Source: Ficedula albicollis
Lineage: Eukaryota; Chordata; Aves; Passeriformes; Muscicapidae
Direction of reading: 5' to 3'
Assembly: GCF_000247815.1 (NCBI RefSeq)
Contig: NC_021675.1
Coordinates: 66,669,040-66,733,039 of the forward strand
DNA length: 64,000 bases
Part shown: one piece after another, positions 1-12,900 of the stretch
Numbering within the stretch: position 1 is the stretch's first letter
Layout: each line of letters begins with the position of its first letter
Notes under the pieces: generated by a model
Told to the model about the DNA's origin: nothing
Databases searched by the model: none
Seen by the model: the letters and a program-made list of their open reading frames with translations, nothing else
Position numbers and translations under genes: made by a program

Positions 1-1083
1 GGGCAGTGATCACCTCAGAGGCTGTGCTGTGCACAGACAGAGCAGAAATCAGTTGTGGTGTCCCTGTGAGCAAGCAGGGGAAGCTGAGCAGCAAGACCCA
101 GAGGGTTCAAACCTCCAGGACTCCTTGGTGGGTGCCCCAGCAGAAGTCACCTCCCCAGGGTCCTCTCCAGGTACTTCAGTGCTGCCTGCCCGTGCAGCAC
201 CCTGACTGCATGGTGTGGGCTGCTCCCTGTACTGGAGGGGAGATCTGGGATACCTGGAGCCATTTTGGGTTGTGTGAAACACTTTCTAGACCAGAGAGAG
301 AAAGTTTTATAGACCATTTCCACAGGCTGAGAGACCTGAATTTAGTCTCGGGCTGCTCCACTCAGGGAACCTTCCCATTGCAGAGGGGCTGAGAGAGGAG
401 CTGTGAACCACTGCAAGCCTTTGGTGTCCTGGGTGTTGTGTGTCTCCAGGACAGCTGCTTCAGACCCCGAGGGAGAGCCCCACTTGCCCTGTTGGGACAT
501 CCAGCTCTGAGCTCCCCTGACACAGCAGGAATTTGCACAACTGCCAAGGGGCACCTGGGGGATTGAGGTGCTTGCAGATGCTTAAGCAATGTTAGTTGAG
601 GTTTTATGGAGTAGATCTCAAATACTTGTGTCTCCTGATTTTTTTTTTTACTGTGCCAAGAGTTGAGCACAGGCCTCTGGAGTCCTGATAACACAGAATA
701 TCAATAAATCTTCTAAAATAAGTCTTCTTTGAAACCATTTTGGGGCACAGAGGATCCCATAATGGTTTTGTAAGAGCTGCAGTATTTCTTACACTTGCCA
801 GTCAGATTACCTGTGAGTAATTGCCTCTGCAGTTTCAATACCACAAGAGCTGTTCCTTTCCTTTCTCAGAAAGTCTTGTATAACATTTTTGGTGCATTTC
901 TTGTATGCCCTCAGAAAAGAGGGATTTCCAGAGCTGCTGGTAAGTTCTGCCAGCCAGGTTTGCTTTGGAAAATCTGCACGCCCCATGCAATAAGCAACAA
1001 AATACAAAGTCAGCATTTCAGTATTTTTTTTTATTCTCAGGGAGCAAACGAAGGGGAGAGAAGGAGAAGCACCTGTTGGAGGA
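1..1083. other. SMYD1 intron 1, left part
   Basis: This is ordinary unique DNA left of the TTTTC tract. I find no sequence resembling the first SMYD1 coding exon, no convincing promoter and no recognisable repeat apart from short T and A runs. Confidence 0.5.
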
Positions 1084-2138
1084 TTTTCTTTTCTTTTCTT
1101 TTCTTTTCTTTTCTTTTCTTTTCTTTTCTTTTCTTTTCTTTTCTTTTCTTTTCTTTTCTTTTCTTTTCTTTTCTTTTCTTTTCTTTTCTTTTCTTTTCTT
1201 TTCTTTTCTTTTCTTTTCTTTTCTTTTCTTTTCTTTTCTTTTCTTTTCTTTTCTTTTCTTTTCTTTTCTTTTCTTTTCTTTTCTTTTCTTTTCTTTTCTT
1301 TTCTTTTCTTTTCTTTTCTTTTCTTTTCTTTTCTTTTCTTTTCTTTTCTTTTCTTTTCTTTTCTTTTCTTTTCTTTTCTTTTCTTTTCTTTTCTTTTCTT
1401 TTCTTTTCTTTTCTTTTCTTTTCTTTTCTTTTCTTTTCTTTTCTTTTCTTTTCTTTTCTTTTCTTTTCTTTTCTTTTCTTTTCTTTTCTTTTCTTTTCTT
1501 TTCTTTTCTTTTCTTTTCTTTTCTTTTCTTTTCTTTTCTTTTCTTTTCTTTTCTTTTCTTTTCTTTTCTTTTCTTTTCTTTTCTTTTCTTTTCTTTTCTT
1601 TTCTTTTCTTTTCTTTTCTTTTCTTTTCTTTTCTTTTCTTTTCTTTTCTTTTCTTTTCTTTTCTTTTCTTTTCTTTTCTTTTCTTTTCTTTTCTTTTCTT
1701 TTCTTTTCTTTTCTTTTCTTTTCTTTTCTTTTCTTTTCTTTTCTTTTCTTTTCTTTTCTTTTCTTTTCTTTTCTTTTCTTTTCTTTTCTTTTCTTTTCTT
1801 TTCTTTTCTTTTCTTTTCTTTTCTTTTCTTTTCTTTTCTTTTCTTTTCTTTTCTTTTCTTTTCTTTTCTTTTCTTTTCTTTTCTTTTCTTTTCTTTTCTT
1901 TTCTTTTCTTTTCTTTTCTTTTCTTTTCTTTTCTTTTCTTTTCTTTTCTTTTCTTTTCTTTTCTTTTCTTTTCTTTTCTTTTCTTTTCTTTTCTTTTCTT
2001 TTCTTTTCTTTTCTTTTCTTTTCTTTTCTTTTCTTTTCTTTTCTTTTCTTTTCTTTTCTTTTCTTTTCTTTTCTTTTCTTTTCTTTTCTTTTCTTTTCTT
2101 TTCTTTTCTTTTCTTTTCTTTTCTTTTCTTTTCTTTTC
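1084..2138 (+). repeat. (TTTTC)n pentanucleotide microsatellite, about 211 uninterrupted units
   Basis: 1055 bp of TTTTC with no interruption visible; it reads AAAAG on the other strand. It is a pure polypyrimidine tract with mirror symmetry, able in principle to form triplex H-DNA. Because 5 is coprime to 3, all frames stay open, which makes long spurious reading frames. It lies in SMYD1 intron 1, about 1.7 kb before exon 2. Confidence 0.99.
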
Positions 2139-2625
2139 CATTAAAACACCCAGGTGGCAGAAGGGACCCCCATTCCCCACGTGAGACACCTCCCTGTGCT
2201 TCCTGGCACGATGTAACCATGTGGGTTTTATCAGCTCTCTGTCTCTGCTCTGCCTTACAAGGAGAGCAATCTCTCTTGCACCTCTCTGCCCCCCTGACCT
2301 GACAGCTGACAGAGCACAGCCTCACATTTCCCACCAGCTCTTCCATTTGACACAGTGGAGCTGCCTGCACCCCCCTTCCCAGACACATTTCCCCCTGCCC
2401 CATCCCAGGTGCTTGCCTTGAACTGGGCTCCCTCCAGCACTGCTCACTTCCCTAAACCTCATTTTCCAAACCTCATTCTTGCACATGGTTTTGTCTGATG
2501 TGGGTCTTCCTGCTTTTAAATCTGTGGCCCTTTTTATCCTGCAAGAGCCAAGGAACAGGGTAGATTATATCAGCATCTCACATAATATTTTCAGAGAAAA
2601 GAAAATACATATTAAATGTACTGTG

Positions 2626-2983
2626 ATATAAATATAAATATAAATATAAATATAAATATAAATATAAATATAAATATAAATATAAATATAAATATAAATA
2701 TAAATATAAATATAAATATAAATATAAATATAAATATAAATATAAATATAAATATAAATATAAATATAAATATAAATATAAATATAAATATAAATATAAA
2801 TATAAATATAAATATAAATATAAATATAAATATAAATATAAATATAAATATAAATATAAATATAAATATAAATATAAATATAAATATAAATATAAATATA
2901 AATATAAATATAAATATAAATATAAATATAAATATAAATATAAATATAAATATAAATATAAATATAAATATAAATATAAATAT
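2626..2983 (+). repeat. (ATAAAT)n hexanucleotide microsatellite, about 60 units
   Basis: About 358 bp of ATAAAT with no visible interruption, running into a short TATG/TGTG and CTATA-rich tail (to about 3016). It is the second very pure long microsatellite in the same intron, 490 bp after the first. Confidence 0.98.
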
Positions 2984-3016
2984 GTATGTGTGTACCTATA
3001 TATAGCTATAGGTATA

Positions 3017-3811
3017 GTAGAGAGGAATGACAATCTTTGGGCTGGATTCTCTGGGGCTGTGAGTCTGATTCCTGCTTGTGGCACATCCTCCTTAAGGGAT
3101 CACCAATAATTTTTTTATTTCTCTGTGTCTCAGTTTCCCCACTCTGTTCTATGCACAATTATAAATGCTCCTTTGATCATGAAGCCTCTGTGGTCCCTGA
3201 GCTTTTTGCAGTGAGGAGATCCTCCCTTCTGGCACCAGCAGTGGCTGAGTGATGGGAATTTTAAATTCTCCTGTACTGTCAAGCCTGGCTGGAGGCCCAG
3301 ATAAAGTGGGCGGTTGCCTGGACAGGCAGACAGCTGGAGACACCAAATCAGGCAGTGAAAAGCCTTCTCTAGCAGCAAGGGGAAAGTCCCAAAATTTTTT
3401 AGACAGGAGACCAAAGTGTCTCCCCCTGCTTCTCAGTGAATTAAGTTCTAGTAGCAAAAGCAGGACACATGAAGGGGCATATGGGTGAGGTCAGGCTTCC
3501 TCATCAGTATCCTCCCCCAGCCTTGGTTATAGTTACCTGCATACAATTGTAGGATACTGCTTGAAAATCCTGTTTTGAATCCCCCAAAGATGGAATACCC
3601 CTTTTGAAGGGGTCCTAGTTATTCCATCACCATTTAACTTCCAGCAGCAGCACCAGGCAAGAACACAAGGATTAAGCTGAGTGAGATGTTTCTCCATCCT
3701 CCCCAAAAATCTTGAGGGGTTCATTTTTGAGCCCAGGGGTGCAAAACTTTCAGGATCTTCACTGGGCAGAGCTGGCCCTCGCTGACCCAGGGTGTCCTTC
3801 TGTCCCTCCAG
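3017..3811. other. SMYD1 intron 1, right part
   Basis: Unique intronic DNA leading to the CTCCAG acceptor of exon 2 at 3806-3811. Nothing else recognisable. Confidence 0.5.
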
Positions 3812-3988
3812 CCTGACCCACGTCATCTGTCACACGTGCTTCAAGAGGCAGGAGCGGCTGCACCGCTGTGGGCAGTGCAAGTTTGCCTATTACTGCGACA
3901 GGACCTGCCAGAGAGCAGCCTGGCTCAACCACAAAAACGAGTGCTCTTCCATCAAGAGGCATGGCAAGGCACCCACCGAAAACATCAG
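3812..3988 (+). CDS. SMYD1: SMYD1 coding exon 2: MYND zinc finger
   Basis: The exon opens with the third base of a serine codon after a CAG acceptor and ends with two bases of an arginine codon before GTGAGA. It encodes the complete MYND finger: CHTC, then CGQC, then YCDRTC, then HKNEC, which supplies the eight zinc ligands. MYND fingers bind proline-rich partners; in SMYD1 this mediates contact with skNAC. It is the most strongly conserved stretch of the gene in this window. Confidence 0.96.
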
Positions 3989-6900
3989 GTGAGAGCCGTG
4001 ACCTGGGAGAGGACAGAGCATCCCGTGGCAAGGAAGAGCTGGGTGGTGTGATTTGGGCAAGGTGGAGGTGGGAGAAGGTTTAGGATAGGCCAGGAGCATC
4101 CCTGAGATGGGGAAGGTACATGGAGGAACATCAGTGGTGCAAGAGGTGTGCTCCTATTTGGTTTTTTTTGATGCTGGGTCCCAAAAACTCTGAATGTGGT
4201 GAGGCAAACTCACCCTGAATGGTTTAGGAGTTGTGGGAAACTGGGGAGTAGGTGGAAAAGTGAAAGAGGAGATGGATTCTTCCCCAATCTGCCATTAGGA
4301 TACATTAATTTGTCTTCACATTCTGGCTCCACCATAAAAAAATGAGAGGAATCCTCAAGTAAATGGGAGTAGCTGGGGAGGGCTGGGGGTGCGTAGCACT
4401 TCTGCAGATGAGAACACAGGACAAAACCCTGCGTGTCCCTTTCCTTCAGAGGGCTGGGGACAGTGACCACCCATGTGAGCCTGTCTCAGGGGGTCTGCCT
4501 GCACCCCTTCCCCCAGGAGCTGACTTCTGTGCTGTTTGCTCTCTCCCCGTGCTGCCGGTGCCCTGGCTGCGTGTGGCCAGGCTGGCTGCCCGCATCCTGT
4601 GGAAGATGGAGAGGGAGGGCAGCGGGCTGGCCGAGGGCTGCCTGGTGCCCATCGACGAGCTGCAGAACCACGTGGACAGCTTTGGGGACGAGGAGAGGAA
4701 GGAGCTGCGGGCTGATGTGGAGAGTTTCCTGGAGTTCTGGCCGCCCCACTGCCAGCAGTTCGGGATGCAGTTCATCTCCCACATATTCGGAGTGGTATGG
4801 AGTGGTGAGAGGGGTGAGGGTTTGTAAGGCCAGCTTTGGGGAGACACTCTCCAGCTGGCCTGATGAGAGGATGGCTGACTTCATCCCATTCCCCACCCGC
4901 GCTGACACTGGGAAATCGTGGCATGGTAAGGGCAAGGGCTGGAACATTTTGTCTGTCCAAATGTGCAGACAAGTTGTTTGTTTATTCATAGGTGCTGCAT
5001 TTTCATCACAAGTCCCACTGGGCATCTCTCTGCACCTGGGAGAGCTGAGAAAATATATTTTTAGTAAACACACCTAGTTAGTAAATACACCTAGAATATA
5101 TTTGAATGTAGCAGATCTGTTTTAGTAGATACATTTATGTCTATTAATACTGTGTGCGGAATATATTTGAATGTAGCAGATCTGTTTTAGCAGATACATT
5201 TATGTCTATTAATATTGTGTGCATTAGATTTTTTTACATTGACTTAATATATATAATAAAATCAATAAAAAGTTGGAAATATATTTAATAATATCCATTA
5301 CTAAGTTGTTAACTACAAATTTTTGTTTCCAGTGTAGCAGAGAGGGAAATTCAGCTCAGGCTGAGCTGCTCTGTTCCCAGCCCTGGGTATCCCTGCAGTA
5401 TTCCCTCAGCTCCCAGCACTGCCAAGAGGAGACACAGGCTCTGCTCACCCCTCTGCCAGTGGCTGCTGTGCAAGACAAGCTGGTCTTTGCCACTCCCAGT
5501 ACAGGGAGAGGACACAGCATGCTTTGGTACCCACACCAGAAAGAAAATCCAGGCCACTGGACACAGAGAGACCCTATGTGCTAGTGACCAGCACAGCTTG
5601 TCTGTGGAGAAGCAAGAAAAACTACAGAATCAGGTCACAAAGGAAATAAAACCATTAACAGGGTAAAATAATCAGCACCTGGGGTAATTATTTCCTTTGG
5701 TTTATCTTATCACATTTTCTCTTTGCAGATATTTCCATTATTTGTATTTGTGACTAAATACTGTTCTGTTCATATGTGATAATAGTGTATCATATAGAAA
5801 AGTGGAAAAATTCATTCTTGGAATATATGTCATGCAAAAGTAGCCATTCTGAAAATTCACTGCAAAGAGTAGTAGCTGGTTTTTATGAGCTTTGAGGGCA
5901 GCCCAGCAAACATGACCAGGCTGAATGCAGCAGTCAAGGTTAATTTCTAACTGCTACCTGTTTTCATGAGTGTGAACTTTGCTTTCTGCTTGAATTGCCT
6001 CAAAATCATTTTCCTGTGACCTTTTGCTGAATTATTTTCGGGAACCAAATACAAGGAAATCAATGCACGGCCAAACCAAGTTTATCTTAGGCATCCCAAG
6101 TGAACACTGACAGAAATATTCTGTAACATTGACTCAGCTCTGCCCTGGTCCCTCTGCATGAGTCCTGCATTGCTTCTCTTTTGATGTTTTATCCTGGCTG
6201 GAGTGTTTCAGCTTTTTCTCCTTTGATGTTTCTTCCTGCCTGTGTTTTGGGCCTAGATCAGCTGCAATGGCTTTACCCTCAGTGACCAAAGAGGACTGCA
6301 GGCTGTTGGTGTGGGAATCTTCCCCAACCTCTGCCAGGCCAACCATGACTGCTGGCCCAACTGCACCGTCGTCTTCAACAATGGCAAGTGAGTGGATTTC
6401 TCTCCTTTGGTGCAGCAGGGATCCATCCTAACAGCCAACTCAGCAGGCTTTGCCACCCCCAGTGTCAGGTCCCTGTTCCGGAAAATCTATTCATTCTTAT
6501 TTCATTCTCTAGCCCAGGAAAAAAACCCAAACAGTATTTTCTTGCTAAAGACAAACTGGTTTCTCTCACTGTTATTTAAAATATTCTCATCTGATGCACT
6601 AACAAATACATAAGATTTGACCTCAAATCCAGCAACCAGGGAAGAATTTTTCCCTGGTTTCTTATGAGTTTTTAAACTAGACTCAAAATAGGTAGCTAAA
6701 ATGTAAGTGTCTTTAACTCAGCCCTTATATTGAAGCCTCATTTTAAAATAGTTAAGGAGTAATTCCATTCAGCAAATTATGAAGGATATGCTGAGTCCAC
6801 AGTCCAAGAGTTTCTCCTAACCAAAGCTTGCAATCAGTTGTGTATCACTACCTGCTGGTGTGTTTATAACCATTCCTAACACAACCCCCATCTGGTGAGG

Positions 6901-9900
6901 GTGTACCATCTCAATGACTCACTGATTCACTCTTTAGCAAGGGGACCTCAGTGGCAGTTGTGATTGTTATCTGCAAGCAGAGTCACCTGAGAGTGCAGGA
7001 TGCTCTCAGTCTCTGGGCATTCCCTATTCCCACTCAAGTCCTGTAAGAAAACCTCTGCAGGACGAGTGAGATGGAAAAGGATTCAGTGGGAAATGTGGGA
7101 ATGTTTCACCAGAGCTGGGAGTGGAGGCAGCCCACAGGAGGGATGCTCTGCCCTTCCCAGTTTCCAAGGCATGACAGGTATAAAGTGCTGTTGGCTCAGA
7201 AAGTTGCAGTGTGTGCAAAACATTAACTGGGAAATTGCTTGCCAAAAACTGTACAGCCACAGGATTTCCTCTGATCTTTCTGCTACTATTTTACAGCTAC
7301 CTGTCTTCACTAAACTTCAGTGTTATAACTTAACCACCCCTCTTCCCCCCAGCCTCTCTTTTTTTTAACTAACACATCGGTTCTGCACTTCAGTTATCAT
7401 TGCTGGTTTTCCCTGATAATACTACACCAGCATTTATCAAGCAGCTGGTAAACAAGCCAAGAGAAAACAAAACTGCATTAGGATGATTACCTTGGTGGGA
7501 AATAGGGTCTGATCCAATCTCAGGTTGGAGTCTACTATGATATCCAGTTGTCCTGGATTGGATCCATACTGGGCTGGTGGGAGAGCCCCTCCAAACAGCT
7601 CCCAGCAACCAGCAGTGATAACAGCCCTGACTTTCTGGGTAAGTACAGGAACGGCATTTATTTGCCTGGCAGCTTGTCAAAGCTCCCACATGTATCTAGT
7701 TACTGACTTTAAACTTGACCATTGGGTTATTGGCCAGGTAAATTGTGGCTGAAATCCCACTCTGATTTCCATTTCAAGCTGTGCTCTAGAGAGCACCACT
7801 GCTGATGTCAGTGGAAACCTTTCTGTGCAGGAGATCCAGTCCCCTCGTTCCTGTCAAATGTCAGGAGCAGGTTTTGCACATTCCCTGACCTAGACCACTT
7901 CTAAAATCACAGTGACAGGGCAGTTCTCCACCAGATCCTCTATGGCCCAGTGATGGACAGTTTGGTCCTGCACATCCAAAGGGAAGCTCTCATGCAGTGC
8001 CACATGAGCCAGGCACAGGGAACCCCCTTGTCTCCTGCCAGTACAATGTCCAGTGCTATGCATTGTACCCATTTTTTTGTTTTATGTTGTATTTGTACAT
8101 GTGTAAACTGCAGATGTTTGTTTTGTCTTTCAGTCATGAGGCTGTAAGATCAATGTTCCACACACAGATGAGGTGGGTCGGTCTTGAAAGCATCATTCTC
8201 CTCCGTTACCCTGTACCCCTCACGCCCTGTGTTTAATGGAAAAGATGCAAAGACCCCAGGGGGCTCCCTCTGTTTACACCAAATTCCACTTTTCCTGTTT
8301 TCTAAACTTCTCTTCCCCTGTGTAAAGCCCCACTAAACCCAAACCTCACTTAACTCTGCATTTTGTAGTAAATGAAATTGATAGTGATAATACTGTGACT
8401 GTCCTTCCCAGGGCGAATTCCCTCTCTGCCTTCCCACCCTGTCCTTTGGCTTCCTCCCTGTCAGTATTTCCCCTCTCCACTTCTCATTTCTCCTCCCCTG
8501 ATCATGGCAAGAGCATGAAAGTCAGAACAAGGTCCTCCTAATCTTGTACAGCCCAAAATAAAACCTTGCATATTAGGAGATGAGAAATGACTGTGTTACT
8601 GACATACTAAATACTCCACGTTTCTCCTGCAACAAACTGTGCCCGAGGAATGTGTTGCCTACAGTAGCAGTACCATGAGATGTAGGTTTCAATTCCTTTT
8701 TATCATAATCCATGATTAATCTCCCACCTTTTAATGATGCCACTGTTACCTGATCCAAACTAAATAAATCACAAAAATATGTGCAAAAAAAAATCTTTGC
8801 TTAACTCATGGCATTTGGTATATTACAGTCAGTGTTCTTCAGGGGACACTGTTGTCTTTAAAATTTAATTTCAAGCAGGCATTAATTTTCCCCAAAGAAA
8901 ATGTGAAATAGATTTGAAATGCTCTACTTCACCACTGAATCTCATTCAGTACGTTATAGATAGGACCACAAAAAGGGGGGGGGAAGAGTTTCACTTCTGA
9001 TTAGAGTTGCTATTTGGGGCAATTTGAGTCCTGAGCTGTCAGGCACTCTCTGTGCCTGTGCATGCAGCTATCCAGGTCCCTGCTGCTCGTGGCAGACACT
9101 GGGGAAAGAGCCCTTGACAAGCTCAGTGGTGTGCTCCTGGCTGCCAGTGTCACTTTAACTGCAGTATTTAAAATATGCCATGTGTTTCCTGGCTTACCCC
9201 AAAGGCTATCAATCCCCTCCACACACGGGATGCTGCTTAAAATACCCCTATGGTGCTTGGGCTATCAGGGGCATCATGAAAGTCAGAGGCTTGATTTTGC
9301 TTCTCTGGTTGCATGGCTCACTGTAACGAGGATCCTGTGAAGTGTGAACAGGAATGTTTATATGTGTAAACTTTTCAGATGGGAATTGCTCTTTTTTGTT
9401 CACTTCCTCCTGGAGCAGCTGGTTGCACCTTTCTCTGCCTGGCATTTTCCTGTGGTTGTGACATAACTAATAGCTGCCCTTTGTGACAATGGCATGTTTG
9501 GTGATGAATTTTGTGTGAAATATGTTGCTGATATGGCAACACCCAGAGAAGACCAAGACCAGCCTTGGAGAAGGATTTTGACAGCAGCTTTAGCAGAGCT
9601 GGAAGACTCAGAGCTACGTCCTTGGTACTGAGAGCCTGTAATAGGAATTCCAGGGGAATTAGAAGGGAATTACAGGAGAATTACAATTTTTACAATTACA
9701 AATTTTACAATTGCAATCCCTTTGCAAAGACATGATCACACAGAATAAGTCATCCCCAAAAGGCTCACTTTTAAAGCACCTGGTGATACCTGTGAGTCCT
9801 CTGCCACCTGTGCCTTTAATGAGGCTTTTGCTGGGTTCCACCTAGAGCACTTCATGTTCAGGTGGCAGCCAGCAGGTCCCCCCAGGCCCACATCAGGGGA

Positions 9901-12900
9901 GATGAGTACATTAAACACACTGTTGAGCTCACTGGTAGTTGGAAGAGGAGGTGGATGCAAAAGAACCACCTCACAGTTGGTATTTGATGGATTTTTCCCC
10001 CATTCTCATTAAACTGTCTAGCCCCTACAGCTGAGAGGTGGCCCAGAGGAACTGGGAGATTCAGTAGAATGAAACAGCAAGGGAATAACTCTGAATTTCC
10101 ACATTACTTAAGTTCTTTTGCAGAGAATGACATGAGGGAAAGGCAAGTACAAAGATCTGGCTTTCCAAATCTCATCATCAGGGGCTTGCCACAGATTTCA
10201 GTAACAGAGACTGGCAATTGAATTGTGGTAATAGGTCAAACAATCTATTTAAAAATAGACTCTCTCCAGATAATTATTTCTAAGCTTTTATGTGAAATGC
10301 ATGAACAGGGTGAGGGCATCTCTTACGCAGCAACCAGAGGGAATTTGTCTTAACTTTTCAAAGCAAAAACGATACTGAAGGCAGCAGAGCTCAGGATCTG
10401 GGAGGGTAGCCAGGGATGTGTGGGTAGCATGCAAAGCAGCACTTTAAAAAAGACCCAAAATCCAAAACCAGCATTTTGGTGTGTATTTCTGATCTCAGCG
10501 TGTTTTTCTTCTGGTGAGATCTCCTGCAACAAACTAAAAGTTGCTGTCTGGGTTCAGCCCCCATATGGAGAAAGTAATGGAGCCATAACCTCTTTATAGC
10601 TCAGACCTTCACATGTCCCTGCCAGACACTTGTAGAGGGGCAGGAAAAGCTGGTGGGACTGTGTTCTTGCTGTGCATTCAGTTAACCAGAGTGCTGTTCA
10701 GCTCTGCCCTGCCTCCCTGAAGACCAAGCAGTGCCTTGGGGCGAGGGCTCCCCTCTGCCAGGCAGGGCAGGGTTTGTCCCTGAGGGCTCTGTGGCTGCAC
10801 TTCTGCTGCTTCTCCCAAAGCACAGCCCTTTCCTCTGCCCCCAGGATCGAGCTGCGGGCCCTGAGCAAGATTTCTCCGGGGGATGAGCTGACTGTTTCCT
10901 ACGTGGATTTCCTCAGCCTGAGCGAGGAGCGGCGCAAGCAGCTGAAGAAGCAATATTACTTCGACTGCACGTGCGAGCACTGCAAGAAACAGCTCAAGGA
11001 TGACCTGATGCTGGCAGTGAAAACAGGGGAAAGCAAGGTATGGTTTGTCCTGTGTAAATGTGGTAGCTGCACCACTTAATTAGTGGCTTGTCTTCGTTTT
11101 CTTCTGTTTTTACCCACAGTTAGGATTAAAAACATGAGGAGATGAATTTTCTGGTGTTCAGACTTGGTAGTTTATTCAATTTTATATAAAGTACAGAGAG
11201 TTCTGCAACACTTCTAGCTACCAGCTGAAAGTGAGCAAAATGGAGGCCTCAGTTTATCTAGTTACAAGGTTCTTCAAAGCCAAACAGTCCAATAAAGAAC
11301 CAACATCTTCATCACCCATACCTTTGACTCAATAACCAAACTTTCATGACCTGCAGTTCAGCACCGACCATTCAACCAGAAACCACTACCTGAAACTATG
11401 AAGAAGAAGAAAGACAGAAAAAGACAACACCTAAACCCTTCCATTCTGTCCCATATCCACCACCACACTCCAAAACCTTCAAATTCAAAACCCTTCACCA
11501 TGTGACATCACACGTTTCCATTCCAACCACACACCCATGACTCTAACTCCATCCTCAAATTTGGAAGCTTTCTCCAAGACCCTAAGTCAAAAGCAGTGTT
11601 CTCCAGGGGTTAGGGTCAGAAAGCACAGAAAACCCAAAAACTCCCAGGCTTCTGGGCTCCAGCAGTCCTGCAGTGTCCAAACCCAGTGGTGGCTGCATCT
11701 CCTCCACCAAGGCATCTGTGGGTCTCTAGGATTGTGGTTTCTCAGCACAGGGACACTCTCAGTAGGAACAGTCAGATTTTGGCAAAAGCATGACAAATGC
11801 CAATGCAAAAAAAATGAGAACAGAACGGAACCTTGATTTGGCACACCAATTCAAGCTCACCATTCAAGGCCAGTAAAATCCTTCTTATGCAAGATAAGTA
11901 CATCTTTTAATTTAAAAAAGCCCCCAGAAGTTGCCTTTAACCTAAAAGTCCATCAATAGACAGAATGCAAAAATATTGGAAAATTAGGTCTAGAGCTGAG
12001 AAAAATGCTGGCATTTAGATTGTGGTGGGTTTGTTGTTTTGTTTTGGTTTGGGTTTTTTTGTTTGTTTGTTGGTTGCTTGTTTTTTGTTGTTTGTTTGTT
12101 TTTGTTTTTTTGTTTGTTTTCTTTTTGTTTTGTTTTGTTTTTCTGTTTCCTAAGAAACTGGAATCTCCATTTTGAGTGCAGAAAAAGGAATGTGTTGCAA
12201 GTGATCCATGGTGGCAGGACTAACGAGTGCTGCTGAAACTATGGTTGGTACCATCACACCATCTCCAGGAATGTGGGAAGCCTGAACTTCCAGTCCCTCT
12301 TTGCAAAGGCCTGTCAGAAGGAGTTTACACCATCACTTGACATTTTTTCATGCTTGCTTTGGGCAGACTGACTGCAAGGAATTAACATATTCAACTGCTC
12401 ATTTTTCAGTAATCTTTCTCTTCCTTGGAGGTGTCACAAGTCAAGTAGGAGGGTATAAAGCTGTGTCTTGCTGTTGGCAGTGGGATGTGCTGCTTGGTCA
12501 GCAGCTCCAGTTTATGAGTGTGCTGGCAGCTCTAAGAGTTTCTTTTCAGTTCCTCTGCCCAAGGATATAATTGTTCATAGGTTTTATGCTCTATGGCAGT
12601 GTTATCTTGGGGATTTCTACTCCTGCAAGCCTTGTAAAATGTATAAGGGAAGGCAAAGCAAGGCAGAGCAATAAGTGTATCTTCAAGTAATTGATCTGCA
12701 CTGTTGAGCAGTCACACCGTGACTCAGACAGTACAGCTCAGGTGGGAGACGAAACAGAAAAGCTGGGATGAGGAAATGTGACTCACAGAAGCAGTGCCAC
12801 CAGGAGAGGCCCAGTGAGATGCCTGGGAAGGAGCACAGAACTCTCAGCCTCCCTCTCCAGAGGTGCCAGGAAGCCAAGCTCAGTCCTGTAACTCTTCTTT

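Larger units (their letters stand above)
3989..6256 (+). other. SMYD1 introns around exon 3
   Basis: Intron 3989-4580 shows no feature. Intron 4795-6256 is AT-rich in its middle and holds the 65-bp tandem duplication listed separately. No other element was recognised. Confidence 0.6.

Noticed and set aside
795..2403. Open frames of 445-461 residues on both strands (FLFFS and KKRKE repeats)
   Set aside because: They are translations of the stop-free TTTTC microsatellite and have no independent coding support.
2578..3084. Open frames of repeated LY and NI dipeptides
   Set aside because: They arise from the ATAAAT microsatellite.
1..3811. Search for the first SMYD1 coding exon
   Set aside because: No segment resembles the expected N-terminal SET sequence followed by a GT donor in the right phase; it is most likely outside the window.
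3989..5077. 214-residue open frame across SMYD1 exon 3
   Set aside because: It is an alternate-frame shadow of the true exon.
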